Source: Sulfolobus islandicus Y.N.15.51 (GTDB lineage: Archaea > Thermoproteota > Thermoprotei_A > Sulfolobales > Sulfolobaceae). Taken from it: DNA of 64,000 nt. The stretch covers positions 2,506,501 to 2,570,500 of the forward strand of contig NC_012623.1 in the NCBI RefSeq assembly GCF_000022485.1. Reading direction: 5' to 3'. Positions 39,290 through 49,300 of this stretch are shown in pieces. A program made the translations under genes and the position numbers. Below the pieces are notes generated by a model. That model was not told the origin of the DNA, did not search any database, and saw nothing but the letters and a program-made list of their open reading frames with translations. The stretch's first letter is position 1. Each line of letters opens with the position of its first letter.

Positions 39290-40126
39290 CTTGGGGATAT
39301 CGTAGGGGGTATTAGCTATTGGAATTCCAGCTTCTTTAAATGCCCTTATTTTACTCTCGAATGTACCCATACCCATATAAACTACTGCTCCTGCATGTCC
39401 CATCCTTTTCTCCCTAGGTGCAGTCATTCCTGCTATGTAAGCTATAATTGGTTTCTTAATTTCTCCCCTCTTATACGCCTCTGCTAATCTCTCCTCCATG
39501 GTACCACCTATTTCTCCTATTACAACAATTTTTTCCGTCTCTGGATCTTGATCAAACATCTTTGCAACTTCTAAAGTACTCGTACCTATTATTGGATCCC
39601 CTCCTATACCTATAACAGTAGATTGGCCCATACCAGAGTTCTTAAGTAATTCTGAAACCTCATATGTTAGTGTACCAGATCTAGACACTATTCCTATTTT
39701 ACCCTTCTTAAATGCTCTGGCTGGAAGTATTCCAACTAGACTTTCCTCTGGAGCTATTATTCCGGGACAATTGGGTCCTATTATTCTAGCTCCCCTAGCT
39801 CTGGCATACTTTATAGCTCTAGCCATGTCCAAAACCGGTATGTGCTCGGTTATAGTTACAATTAATTTTATTCCTGCATCAACTGCCTCATATATGGCAT
39901 CCACTGCGTATCTGGCTGGAACGAAAATTATTGAAGCATCTGCCTCATGTTCTTTCATTGCATCCTTTACCGTGTCGTAAACTGGAACACTGTTAACTTG
40001 AGTTCCTCCCTTACCCGGAGTAACACCAGCAACTATTTTTGTACCGTATTTTAGCATTTGCTGTGTATGGAAGCTCCCTTCTCTTCCGGTTATTCCTTGG
40101 ACAATTACCCTAGTATTCTTATTTAT
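39275..40126 (-). CDS. sucD: Succinyl-CoA synthetase alpha subunit with an apparent ATA start
   Basis: The first ATG in frame (40057) would remove the invariant CoA-binding start [14 protein letters not shown]. The frame is open and conserved back to [10 protein letters not shown], just after an ATA at 40126-40124 that overlaps the sucC stop (ATAA). In a normal coupled operon this would be ATGA. Starting at ATA gives 283 residues, the normal length. The active-site His is in [11 protein letters not shown]. With SucC it makes succinyl-CoA or ATP in the citric acid cycle. The end coordinate rests on the ATA interpretation. Confidence 0.9.
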   Translation of the reverse strand: MNKNTRVIVQGITGREGSFHTQQMLKYGTKIVAGVTPGKGGTQVNSVPVYDTVKDAMKEHEADASIIFVPARYAVDAIYEAVDAGIKLIVTITEHIPVLDMARAIKYARARGARIIGPNCPGIIAPEESLVGILPARAFKKGKIGIVSRSGTLTYEVSELLKNSGMGQSTVIGIGGDPIIGTSTLEVAKMFDQDPETEKIVVIGEIGGTMEERLAEAYKRGEIKKPIIAYIAGMTAPREKRMGHAGAVVYMGMGTFESKIRAFKEAGIPIANTPYDIPKLLLS

Positions 40127-41136
40127 GAGCGTACTGCATCACCTATCATTTTTAATACATCATCATATACGTTTACACCGTTCTCTCTTAATATTTTCTT
40201 CCCTAATTCCTCGTTAGTTCCTAATAATCTAACAAATATTGGCTTCTTCACCTCCTTTAGCGCATCAATTATACCTAACGCTACCTCATCACATCTAGTA
40301 ATTCCACCGTAAATATTTATAACAATCTTTTTGACTCTAGGATTGCTACCCACTTTGAGAACACTTTCTTTAACATGTTCCCTATTAGCTCCTCCACCAA
40401 CATCCAAGAAATTTGCTGGATTTCCGCCATTTAATTTAACTAGATCCATTGAAGCCATGGTTAATCCTGCACCATTGCCTATTATTCCTATATCTCCCTC
40501 TAGTTCCACATAACTATCACGAACTTCTTGCCTCCCTAACTCCTTTAACAAATCCTCATGTCTATATAACGCGTTATCCTCTAAAATCACTTTAGAGTCT
40601 AAAGCTAATATTCTACCATCATTAGTCAATGCTAATGGGTTTATCTCAACTAGTTCAGCGTCGTAATCTACAAATAATTTATATAAACCTTGTATTATTT
40701 GTCCTAATCCCTTAACTCCTAGATACTTCTCAGCCTCAACAATATCATAACTCCTAACTCCCCTCTCTAGTGGTATTATCATCTTCTTAACGTCCTTAGC
40801 TTGTTCAACATCAATGCCTCCTTCTCTTGATAAAACTAACATTGGTTCCGCAGTTTCCCTATCTAACAATACTGAAGCGTAAATCTCCTTCTCGTGAGGA
40901 ACAAATTCCTCTACTAAGAATTTCTCGACTCCTAGTTTTTTCAGTTCTAAAATAGTATTATAAATGTCTTCAGTTACTCTTACTAATCCTCTTTTACCTC
41001 TAGCGCCTTCCAATAGTTGAGATTTCACTACAGCTTTTCCTTGCCATCTTATTGGTTCAGAAGTTACAACACCATTAGGCACTGGTATCCCTACACGCTT
41101 AAAAAGACTCTTTCCCTCATATTCATATAATTTCAT
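40123..41136 (-). CDS. sucC: Succinyl-CoA synthetase beta subunit
   Basis: 337 residues, short archaeal form. ATP-grasp N-domain ([32 protein letters not shown]) and flavodoxin-like C-domain ([32 protein letters not shown]). Grasps nucleotide and assists phosphoryl transfer to the SucD histidine. First gene of sucCD; its TAA stop overlaps the presumed sucD initiation codon. Confidence 0.95.
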   Translation of the reverse strand: MKLYEYEGKSLFKRVGIPVPNGVVTSEPIRWQGKAVVKSQLLEGARGKRGLVRVTEDIYNTILELKKLGVEKFLVEEFVPHEKEIYASVLLDRETAEPMLVLSREGGIDVEQAKDVKKMIIPLERGVRSYDIVEAEKYLGVKGLGQIIQGLYKLFVDYDAELVEINPLALTNDGRILALDSKVILEDNALYRHEDLLKELGRQEVRDSYVELEGDIGIIGNGAGLTMASMDLVKLNGGNPANFLDVGGGANREHVKESVLKVGSNPRVKKIVINIYGGITRCDEVALGIIDALKEVKKPIFVRLLGTNEELGKKILRENGVNVYDDVLKMIGDAVRS

Positions 41137-41220
41137 ACCACATACTTATCACATAAAAATTTAAACATTACTATGCATTACTTAAATTTAGTAAAAGTAT
41201 TTAAAGAGGCCTATTTTGTA

Positions 41221-41904
41221 TCACGAGGAATTTTCTCTATAATATTTACATACTTTCTTCAAAATACAGTCTTTACATTTGGGATTTTCAATGAAACAAA
41301 ATGCTCTACCTACAGTGACTATTCCAGCGTGTAGTAATTTGTATTCGTAGACGTTTCGCTCTAAATTCTCCTCTACTAGTCTTTTAACCTCATTCTTTTT
41401 CTTTATACTAATTCCTAATACTCTAGATAATACTCTCTTACCGTACTCTGATGGTGGAAAGTTTGGTTTGTGACCTGCGAAAAGCAAGATTGAGTCAGCT
41501 GTTTCTTCGCCTATACCATCAATGCTTAAAAGTAAATTTCTATTATAAAATTTCTCAACACTACCTAGATTTATTATGATTTTAGATAAATTAATTAACC
41601 TCTTAACCTTAGTCTTATAGAAGTTAATTCCTTTCAATACATCATATAATTCTTGTTCAGTAGTATTGCATAATTTATAAAAATCAGTCAAACCTTTACT
41701 CCTCATCTCCTCTACTTTGCTCTTTACAATTTCCCATCTTGACATTTGAACCAATATTGCTGAAATAATTATTTCTTCTGCACTTTTTAGTCCGTCCCAC
41801 CATTCATAAGAAGTTTCGGACGAAACTATCCAACCTTTTTCCTTCAATATGCTTTTATTATTTTCAAATATTTTCAGCAATGTGTCAAGTATTTTACGAA
41901 CCAT
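41221..41904 (-). CDS. HhH-GPD (endonuclease III-like) protein without the usual catalytic residues
   Basis: 227 residues. The HhH motif reads SIDGIGEETADSILLFAG, where EndoIII has a catalytic Lys (GVGxKTA) and this has Glu. The Asp normally in FVVDxxxxR is replaced: FPPSEYGKRVLSR. The C-terminal 4Fe-4S loop is intact (C-x6-C-x2-C-x5-C, from FCFIENPKC to KVCKYY). It keeps DNA-binding features, but its chemistry is uncertain; a specialised glycosylase is possible. It overlaps the glycosyltransferase gene by one base. Confidence 0.82.
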   Translation of the reverse strand: MVRKILDTLLKIFENNKSILKEKGWIVSSETSYEWWDGLKSAEEIIISAILVQMSRWEIVKSKVEEMRSKGLTDFYKLCNTTEQELYDVLKGINFYKTKVKRLINLSKIIINLGSVEKFYNRNLLLSIDGIGEETADSILLFAGHKPNFPPSEYGKRVLSRVLGISIKKKNEVKRLVEENLERNVYEYKLLHAGIVTVGRAFCFIENPKCKDCILKKVCKYYRENSS

Positions 41905-42860
41905 TATAGTTCACTTAATACATGTTTAACCAGATTTGGAGTACCTGTATCAAAAACGTTAGGCTCATTAGCGTTTTCTATAGCTTCTAATAAAACGTTA
42001 TAATCGCTCCACGTTATTGGATCACTTAAAAACGTAGCTCCCAATATCTCAGCATACTTCTTGGCATCACTTAACGTAGTTGCACTCTTCCAATCGTTGT
42101 TGTAAACCATTATTACCGGCTTCCTATACATTACTACTGCCTCCATGGCAGTTTTACCTTGATGCGTTATTACCAAAGATGCATTAGCAATCCACTTTTC
42201 TAAATCTGGATCAAAACTAAACGTAGTAACATTTTGATTACGATAAATTGTGGGATCTATTTTCCCCGTCTGTATGACAATCCTCTTCCCTATAACGGAT
42301 TTCACTATTGCGTCAAATAACCTCTTAAAACCCATGCTACCAGTTGTAACTAATATGTAGCCTTCATCCTTACTCTCATACTTAGGCTTTTCAACAATGG
42401 GTCCCACGACAATACCCTTCTTTTCATAAAGTTTCCTTTGCTCTTGCCAATGAAGAAATACACCCTTTGCGTAATTTGATATTATGCCTATCGCCTTTCC
42501 CTTGGTGATAAGTCTATCTTGACTTTCGATACCGTAAACCTTCCCACCTTTTAAGAATTGAAAAAAGGAAGGAAATATGGAGTGATTGCTCCCGGTGGCT
42601 ATGATTAAATCGTATTTCTTAATACTGGCGCTCTTTACTATTATAGAGAATAATCTCTTAAATAATACTAGACTACTTTCGTCTGGTTCTCTTCCTTTAG
42701 GTATCTCGTAGATTTTATTTGCATATTGCGATATCATTTGTCTACTATAAGGGTCATTTGTTGGTATCACGAAATCTACTTTTTCGGGTAAATATTGGGC
42801 AATAGCCCTGGCGAAGCCTGTATGACCACCACCACTGGCTATTATTAAGATTCTTGTCAC
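41904..42860 (-). CDS. agl24: Agl24-like (Alg13/Alg14-type) N-acetylglucosamine transferase
   Basis: 318 residues, GT-B fold. The N-terminal Alg14-like half has [14 protein letters not shown] with the conserved His. The C-terminal Alg13/MurG-like half has [15 protein letters not shown] and [21 protein letters not shown], the sugar-nucleotide site. In S. acidocaldarius Agl24 adds the second GlcNAc to make the chitobiose core of the dolichol-linked N-glycan; this gene looks orthologous. MurG-like function is excluded by lifestyle, as Sulfolobus has no peptidoglycan. Confidence 0.72.
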   Translation of the reverse strand: MTRILIIASGGGHTGFARAIAQYLPEKVDFVIPTNDPYSRQMISQYANKIYEIPKGREPDESSLVLFKRLFSIIVKSASIKKYDLIIATGSNHSIFPSFFQFLKGGKVYGIESQDRLITKGKAIGIISNYAKGVFLHWQEQRKLYEKKGIVVGPIVEKPKYESKDEGYILVTTGSMGFKRLFDAIVKSVIGKRIVIQTGKIDPTIYRNQNVTTFSFDPDLEKWIANASLVITHQGKTAMEAVVMYRKPVIMVYNNDWKSATTLSDAKKYAEILGATFLSDPITWSDYNVLLEAIENANEPNVFDTGTPNLVKHVLSEL

Positions 42861-42911
42861 AATACTCTTTGTAACAGCTAAAGATTTAAGTTAAATGACA
42901 TAGCGATATTT

Positions 42912-44549
42912 ATGGAAAGTTATAAGCCAGTGTGGCTAAAGGGTGCGGTAATTTTAGCCATAAACCTAATAGATAAGGGATATAAGCCAGTTGCTGTTGG
43001 CCTAGGTGAAAGGGATTTCTACATTGATGTGAAATCAGACACTAGCATTACCTTAGATGAGGTAAAGAAGGCAATCAATGAGAACGTTCTAGCTAATGTA
43101 TCCATTGAGAATAATCAGATAGTGTATAAAGGAAACAAGGTTTCAATAATAGAGGATAAGGTTTCAATTTCGACCAATTTAAATCCTAAGTATTTTGAAA
43201 TTTTAAATATCTCAACTCATCATCCAAATCCCAATGAACAATACGTCAGAATTAGGGGTGTGGCTTTCGAGACTGAAGAACAGTTAAAGGATTACCTTTC
43301 TTGGCTAGAAAAGGCTGAAGAGACTGACCATAGGCTGATTGGAGAAAAGTTAGACTTATTTAGCTTTCATGAGGAAGCTGGATCAGGATTAGTACTATTT
43401 CATCCTAAGGGACAAACGATAAGAAATGAACTCATTGCGTTTATGAGAGAGATAAATGATAGCATGGGGTATCAAGAAGTTTATACTAGCCACGTTTTCA
43501 AGACTGATATATGGAAAATATCCGGTCATTATACCTTGTATAGGGATAAACTAATTGTCTTTAACATGGAAGGTGATGAATATGGAGTAAAACCTATGAA
43601 TTGTCCTGCTCACATTCTAATTTACAAATCTAAACCTAGAACCTATCGTGATCTTCCAATCAGATTTTCAGAGTTTGGCCATGTATATAGGTGGGAAAAG
43701 AAAGGAGAATTATATGGGTTACTGAGAGTTAGAGGTTTCGTCCAAGACGATGGTCACATTTTCCTTAGGGAAGATCAACTAAGGGAAGAAATTAAGATGC
43801 TTATTTCTAAGACAGTGGAAGTTTGGCACAAGTTCGGCTTCAAAGATGACGATATTAAGCCTTATTTGAGTACAAGGCCGGATGAGAGTATAGGTTCTGA
43901 TGAACTGTGGGAAAAAGCTACTAACGCGCTGATTTCCGCGTTGCAAGAATCGGGCTTAAAATTCGGTATTAAGGAAAAAGAAGGTGCGTTTTATGGGCCT
44001 AAAATCGACTTCGAGATAAGGGATAGTCTAGGTAGATGGTGGCAATTATCCACAATACAAGTTGACTTCAACTTACCTGAGAGGTTTAAGTTGGAGTACA
44101 TTGATAAGGATGGGATAAAGAAGAGGCCAGTAATGGTACATAGAGCAATATATGGATCAATAGATAGATTTGTTGCAATACTACTTGAGCACTTTAAGGG
44201 TAAGCTACCAACGTGGTTAAGTTCAGTCCAGGTTAGGGTTTTACCGATAACTGATGAAGTAAATGAATACGCTGAAAAAGTGCTAAACGATATGAGAAAG
44301 AGGAGAATAAGAGCAGAGATTGATTATGCAGGTGAGACCTTAAGTAAGAGGATTAAGAACGCATACGATCAAGGAGTTCCATACATATTGATAGTAGGTA
44401 AGAAAGAAGCTAGTGAGGGTACAGTAACTGTTAGAGCTAGGGGTAACATTGAAGTGAGGAACGTTAAGTTTGAAAAGTTCCTAGAGTTATTGATTACCGA
44501 GATTGCGCAAAGGGATGTAGAACAAACTACAGTAAAAGCGTTAAAATAG
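42912..44549 (+). CDS. thrS: Threonyl-tRNA synthetase, catalytic form without editing domain
   Basis: 545 residues. Class II core: motif 2 [25 protein letters not shown], zinc ligands in MNCPAHI and around DDGHIF and MVHRAIYG, motif 3 [13 protein letters not shown]. The C-terminal anticodon-binding domain starts near [16 protein letters not shown]. The N-terminal part is short and lacks the archaeal Thr editing domain, matching the ThrRS-cat of Sulfolobales, which works with a separate editing protein. TATA-like ATATTT precedes the ATG. Confidence 0.94.
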
Positions 44550-44586
44550 TGAATTTTTTATAACAATATATACTATATTAATACTT

Positions 44587-45042
44587 GTGCTAGTGTATGG
44601 GTTGTATAAAAGTCCTCTTGGCTATATAACTGTTGCTAAGGACGATAAGGGATTTATTATGTTGGATTTCTGTGACTGTGTGGAAGGAAATTCAAGAGAC
44701 GATAGTAGTTTTACTGAATTCTTCCATAAGCTAGATCTCTACTTTGAGGGTAAGCCAATAAACTTAAGGGAGCCTATTAACCTAAAGACCTATCCTTTTA
44801 GATTATCAGTATTTAAGGAAGTAATGAAGATCCCCTGGGGAAAAGTTATGCCGTATAAACAGATAGCAGATTCACTGGGAACTTCTCCAAGAGCTGTTGG
44901 TATGGCTTTATCTAAAAATCCCATTCTTTTAATCATACCATGCCACCGAGTAATAGCTGAAAATGGTATTGGAGGATACTCCAGAGGAGTAAAGTTGAAG
45001 AGAGCCTTATTGGAACTAGAGGGAGTCAAAATACCAGAATGA
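44587..45042 (+). CDS. ogt: O6-alkylguanine-DNA alkyltransferase (Ogt)
   Basis: 151 residues from a GTG, identical in length to characterised SsOGT. The alkyl acceptor is C119 in IIPCHRVIAENG. C29 and C31 (FCDCVE) form the stabilising disulfide known in SsOGT. The HTH segment PYKQIADSLGTSPRAVGMAL enters the minor groove; the arginine finger is in SPRAVG. A suicide enzyme that takes alkyl groups from O6-guanine. It follows thrS by 37 bases. Confidence 0.95.
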   Translation: MLVYGLYKSPLGYITVAKDDKGFIMLDFCDCVEGNSRDDSSFTEFFHKLDLYFEGKPINLREPINLKTYPFRLSVFKEVMKIPWGKVMPYKQIADSLGTSPRAVGMALSKNPILLIIPCHRVIAENGIGGYSRGVKLKRALLELEGVKIPE

Positions 45043-45402
45043 TGTGGAAAAATTTAACAATATTAACCAATTAATTTTTAACAAAAAGAGCTTTTATATC
45101 GTATTCGAGTTACTTGAGCATTCTCCAAAGTCCGAATAGATAAATCTCTCGTTATCTAAATTATTATATTTTTAGGCTACTTCAATTGTAGATTACATGC
45201 ATAAAAGTTAACTATCGGCGTTTGATAATATTATTTCGTCAAATGAATATATAAAATCTAATAAAAAGTAATTATTAAATTTAGTCAAAGCTATTAGTCA
45301 CCTAAACTTAAATAGATTTGCTATTCCATATTATTTTGATAATAGAGTTAATTACTATATTTGGGAAAACATTTAAATACGGTCCCATGGGACTTGGTAG
45401 TC
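45043..45402. other. AT-rich gap upstream of sulfocyanin
   Basis: No gene seen in 360 bases and no C/D box pattern. The TATA element ATTTAAATA at 45371-45379 lies about 25 bases before the GTG at 45403 and decides that start for sulfocyanin. A TTG at 45361 would lie upstream of the promoter. Confidence 0.5.
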
Positions 45403-46152
45403 GTGAATACATCAATAATTATAGCTGTTATAGTTATATTAATAATAGTAGTAGGAATAGTTGCTTATCTAACGCTAGTACATCATCCTGCCACGATATC
45501 TTCTACAACAAGTTCAGTTGAGACAACCTCAACAAGCTTCACTTTAACCTCAACATCTACCACAATCTCAACAAGTTCGACTTCAACATCTTCCACAACT
45601 ACAACAAGTTCATCTACCACATCTTCCACTACCATTACCACGACACAGTCGGTAACTTTACCTCCTGGGGCTAATATGTTGCCTTATAACCCTAACAATA
45701 AGACTGTATTTATCTATCTAGCTGTTACAGCTACTGGTCCAGCATTTAATTATAATGGTACTTCAAATGGGCAGATGAAAATTTACGTTCCTGCAGGATG
45801 GAATGTGATGATAATTTTAACGAATGAACAATCCATTCCCCATAATGCGAATATAGTATTAAATGATACTCAAATCCCTAACAATCCCAATATCTCCGCA
45901 GATGGTAAAATCTTACTATATGTAGGTGACTCACCATCAAATTTTGCAAATAATGGAATTCTATCTGGTCAGACTGCAGTTGGAATATTAGATAACATTT
46001 CAGCTGGTTACTATTGGATTGCGTGTGGAATAACTGGCCACGCTGAAAATGGAATGTGGGCTGATTTAATAGTATCAAACTCTGTCTCAGTCCCATACTT
46101 CATAATTTCTTCCTCATCCTCTTCAACCTCAACAACTCATAGCTGGGGCTAA
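45403..46152 (+). CDS. soxE: Sulfocyanin-like blue copper protein
   Basis: 249 residues from the GTG at 45403, chosen because the TATA element lies about 25 bases ahead. An N-terminal membrane anchor (TSIIIAVIVILIIVVGIVAYL) is followed by a Ser/Thr-rich linker of about 60 residues, presumably glycosylated, and a cupredoxin domain. Copper ligands: His in SIPHNANIV and the Cys, His and Met of ACGITGHAENGMW. A membrane-bound electron carrier facing outside, used by SoxM-type terminal oxidases; a second Ser/Thr tail ends the protein. No oxidase genes are adjacent. Confidence 0.9.
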   Translation: MNTSIIIAVIVILIIVVGIVAYLTLVHHPATISSTTSSVETTSTSFTLTSTSTTISTSSTSTSSTTTTSSSTTSSTTITTTQSVTLPPGANMLPYNPNNKTVFIYLAVTATGPAFNYNGTSNGQMKIYVPAGWNVMIILTNEQSIPHNANIVLNDTQIPNNPNISADGKILLYVGDSPSNFANNGILSGQTAVGILDNISAGYYWIACGITGHAENGMWADLIVSNSVSVPYFIISSSSSSTSTTHSWG

Positions 46153-46191
46153 GGGAAAATTTTTTATTTAATATTTTTCTTAAATATCAAT

Positions 46192-46956
46192 ATGATTAAA
46201 AGGCTAACAATATCCCCTTTATTTTTGATACTCTCCTTGATAGCTTATTATCTCAGTAGAAATGACATACTTCTCTACTCAACATTATCCACAATATTGT
46301 TTTGGACATTCATAATTTTAATCTTACCGACTTCTTTCTATAATTACATCAAAGATGGTATTGTAAAATATTGCAAAAAGAAAATATTTTGGTTCACAAT
46401 AGGATTATATATATCATATCACGTGATTCTCTATTCGTTCTTCTTCTATTTATTGCTTCCTGGCTCTATAAAGAACATAAGTTTTTGGTTCTCGTTTAAT
46501 GCGGGAATAGGATATTCCATACCGCCCCCAATCACTTACTTTCTTGAATGGGTATCAAATAGTCCTGCAATATGGTTTTTCATAGGTCCTTATGAGGGGG
46601 ATGTTATACCTTTCTCAACTTTCTTAGGAGTAGTTCTAGCATTATTAATAGGCTTAAATGTTATGAAAATATTGGAATTATGGGGAATTTCAAATAAACT
46701 TAGCAAATCAATAGTTTTGATCCCCTCTTTGGGAGTCGTATCTGGCTCATCTTGTTGTGTATTCCTACCAAGTATAGTAATGTACTCTATTGCTCTCTCA
46801 ATAAGCTCAATTACTGCGACAATACTTTCCATTTTGTCCTCATTCGCGTATTTCATATTAGCCTATTACGCCCTACCAATAGTTTCAGCTATTGTTCTAT
46901 TTCACAATCTTACCATGCTTAATAGACTAATCAAGAAACTATCATTTACCATGTAG
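46192..46956 (+). CDS. Polytopic membrane protein, unknown
   Basis: 254 residues with about seven hydrophobic helices. The most conserved-looking segment is VVSGSSCCVFLPSIVMYSIA, with two adjacent cysteines inside a helix. It follows the sulfocyanin gene by 39 bases on the same strand. A role in copper delivery or in the sulfocyanin electron path is suggested by position only. No family recognised. Confidence 0.65.
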   Translation: MIKRLTISPLFLILSLIAYYLSRNDILLYSTLSTILFWTFIILILPTSFYNYIKDGIVKYCKKKIFWFTIGLYISYHVILYSFFFYLLLPGSIKNISFWFSFNAGIGYSIPPPITYFLEWVSNSPAIWFFIGPYEGDVIPFSTFLGVVLALLIGLNVMKILELWGISNKLSKSIVLIPSLGVVSGSSCCVFLPSIVMYSIALSISSITATILSILSSFAYFILAYYALPIVSAIVLFHNLTMLNRLIKKLSFTM

Positions 46957-46999
46957 AGTTTTGTAAGTTTATTAATTTATTTGTCATACATTAATACAT

Positions 47000-47983
47000 A
47001 TGTTCAAAGTAGAGTACCCTATTACACAAGTAATTTATGGACTTAACGCACTAGATTGGTTAGCAAGTGTGAAGGGGAAAAGGATAGCTTTAGTCACTAC
47101 TAGGAGCTTGCTTAAAAGTAAAATTCTTGAACAAATATTAAGTCTTATAAACGCTGAGGTAATTGAGGGACCAAGACAACACACTCCAGTAGGTGATGTA
47201 AATAATTTAACGGAGAGACTTAAGGGATATGATGTTGTAATAGGCTTAGGCGGAGGAAGTGTAATAGATGGTATTAAGCTTTCATTTAATGGTTACTATA
47301 TAGCAATACCTACTACTTTTTCTGGAGCGGAGCATACTAGATCTGGAGGAGCAACAATTGATGGAATAAAGAAAAGTAGAATAGGAAAAGAGGCAGATGC
47401 AATAATCTTAGATCCTAGAGCCACACTTGAAACACCAAAATGGTTGCTTATAGCGAGTGGAGTAAGGGCAATAGACCACGCGGTCGAGGCATTATACTCT
47501 AAAGACTCTACACCCTTTACTGATTCCTTAGCTATAGAGGGTTATAAAAAGCTAGTTAAATGCATAAGAGATCTAGATTCAATTGAAAATAGGGCATTAT
47601 GCCAAATAGGCACGTGGTTATCGTCATTAACGATGAGATATGCTAAAATGGGGATAAGTCATAATTTCGGTTACGTTTATGGTCCTAGATTTAATATACC
47701 TCACGGAGTAACCTCTTGTATCTCATTGCCATCAGCAATTAAGTTAAACTATAGTGTTGCCAGAAATAAATTGAGGGAGATAGAGAATGAAGGTGAGCCA
47801 TTATACGAGTTCATGGATAAATTCCTAAAGGATATCGGAGCTAAGCGGAGACTATCTGAATTTACTACCTTGGATGAGGCATTAAAATATGTGCAAACTT
47901 TCATTCAAATTGTGAACAATAGTGGAAATCCGGTTAAAATTGACATAGAAACAGCTAAGAGGTTTATAGAAGAGGTCTTTTAA
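47000..47983 (+). CDS. Iron-containing alcohol dehydrogenase family protein
   Basis: 327 residues. NAD-binding [15 protein letters not shown] and [17 protein letters not shown]; metal ligands Asp/His in [14 protein letters not shown], and His residues in SHNFGYVYG and [10 protein letters not shown]. The pattern is closest to maleylacetate-reductase or group III alcohol dehydrogenases, not glycerol-1-phosphate dehydrogenase. Substrate unknown. Its stop is one base before the next gene. Confidence 0.83.
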   Translation: MFKVEYPITQVIYGLNALDWLASVKGKRIALVTTRSLLKSKILEQILSLINAEVIEGPRQHTPVGDVNNLTERLKGYDVVIGLGGGSVIDGIKLSFNGYYIAIPTTFSGAEHTRSGGATIDGIKKSRIGKEADAIILDPRATLETPKWLLIASGVRAIDHAVEALYSKDSTPFTDSLAIEGYKKLVKCIRDLDSIENRALCQIGTWLSSLTMRYAKMGISHNFGYVYGPRFNIPHGVTSCISLPSAIKLNYSVARNKLREIENEGEPLYEFMDKFLKDIGAKRRLSEFTTLDEALKYVQTFIQIVNNSGNPVKIDIETAKRFIEEVF

Positions 47984-47984
47984 A

Positions 47985-48431
47985 ATGATAGAGTGGAAGG
48001 GCTTTGGAAAAAGATGGGGTAAGTGTGAAGAGTGTTGGTTAGCTTATGAAAGGCGAATTCAACATGAAAATTCTTTGAACTGTTATAAACTGGGAATTCC
48101 AATAGATGCGCTAAAAATTCCCCTGGATCAATTTTTAAATATAGTTAAGGATGTCCCTGGAAAATATGCGATTTTTGGATTTCCCCTAAACCTATTAAGT
48201 AAGGGAGTCATAATTTTTTATTTTGATACTAAAGAAGAGATGGAAAACTTTATAGAAAATATAATGAATTATATTAAGAGTGAAATATCCTTTAGAGAAA
48301 AGAAGTTTTATGATATTTTTGTTAATACAGAGTGGATTGGAAGTATAAATTGGAGAAGAGGGTGTCCAGAATACGATAAGAAGTTTGGCGATTGGAGAGG
48401 ATGGAGGAATCACAGTAATGAAGATTACTAA
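47985..48431 (+). CDS. Uncharacterised 148-residue protein
   Basis: Starts one base after the iron alcohol dehydrogenase, so co-transcribed. Trp-, Lys- and Glu-rich; a CxxC (KCEECW) near the N-terminus and a later Cys pair (LNCYKLG, RRGCPEY) could bind metal. The middle ([18 protein letters not shown]) looks alpha/beta. No family recognised, no membrane segment. Confidence 0.62.
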   Translation: MIEWKGFGKRWGKCEECWLAYERRIQHENSLNCYKLGIPIDALKIPLDQFLNIVKDVPGKYAIFGFPLNLLSKGVIIFYFDTKEEMENFIENIMNYIKSEISFREKKFYDIFVNTEWIGSINWRRGCPEYDKKFGDWRGWRNHSNEDY

Positions 48432-48564
48432 TGTTTAAACGAGAAATAATGTCGTGAATACTTCTATAGATATTCTTCTTTATTATATATTTTATATTAG
48501 GATGAAAGTAGTTAGAATCTTCCTAACTAATCTTTATTAAGGGAAATGCTTACCTAAAATAGAT

Positions 48565-49170
48565 ATGTCTATTTCAATTTTTGTCCTAAGCCTAAAAGGT
48601 GGAATAGGGAAGAGTAGGCTATCTTATGAGTTATCCAGATATATCTCTAAAAGGAAATTTAAGAAGGTACTGCTTATCGATAATGATTCTCTATCTACTT
48701 TATCGAATTTACTAGGTCATTATGGTGATGGATTACTAGATGGTTTCGATTTAAGGTCTTCATTAAAAGAAATAGACGATATTTTCATACTTAAATTACG
48801 TAATAAAGTATATTTTTTAGATAATTTTTATGACAATGAAAGATTGAGGCAACTTAAATTCGTTTTATCCAGAAATTGGGATTATATTATAATAGATAAT
48901 TATGTTGGAATATCAGAGACAAATCCAATAATTAAAATCATCTATGAGTTTTCTCAGCTCAAAATAGGTATTTTTCTTAGTGATGACTTCTCGCTAAATT
49001 CTACAACCGAATATTCCAATAGTTGGAACTATCTAGATTCTAAGTATGTATTATTAACAAATAAGCCTTTTGATGTTCATTATATTATAAACAGAACTAT
49101 TATTGACGCTATATTAAACCAGTGCGAAGAGAACTATGATGAAAAATTTAACATAGAGAAAACTAATTAG
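48565..49170 (+). CDS. Second ParA/MinD-type ATPase
   Basis: 201 residues. Deviant Walker A LKGGIGKSRLSYELS and LLIDNDSLSTLSNLLG, plus a Walker B-like YIIIDNYVGIS. Similar in order and spacing to the protein at 31196, but shorter at the C-terminus, so the two look like paralogues. No ParB-like partner nearby. Role unknown. Confidence 0.72.
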   Translation: MSISIFVLSLKGGIGKSRLSYELSRYISKRKFKKVLLIDNDSLSTLSNLLGHYGDGLLDGFDLRSSLKEIDDIFILKLRNKVYFLDNFYDNERLRQLKFVLSRNWDYIIIDNYVGISETNPIIKIIYEFSQLKIGIFLSDDFSLNSTTEYSNSWNYLDSKYVLLTNKPFDVHYIINRTIIDAILNQCEENYDEKFNIEKTN

Positions 49171-49182
49171 GATAAATACATC

Positions 49183-49206
49183 TTAGAATTCATGACAAAA
49201 TTCTAA
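49183..49206. repeat. 8-bp inverted repeat between ParA-like and esterase genes
   Basis: TTAGAATT (49183-49190) and AATTCTAA (49199-49206) are perfect inverted copies around an 8-base loop. It may be a weak terminator hairpin or an operator; its position 13 bases after the ParA-like stop favours the former. Confidence 0.4.
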
Positions 49207-49300
49207 CATGAGGTACTAAAATCAAACTATATAATACTAGTTTAGAAATCATAAATGTGATATGTAAAAAGATTTTATATTTCCAATTTCAATATAACAT

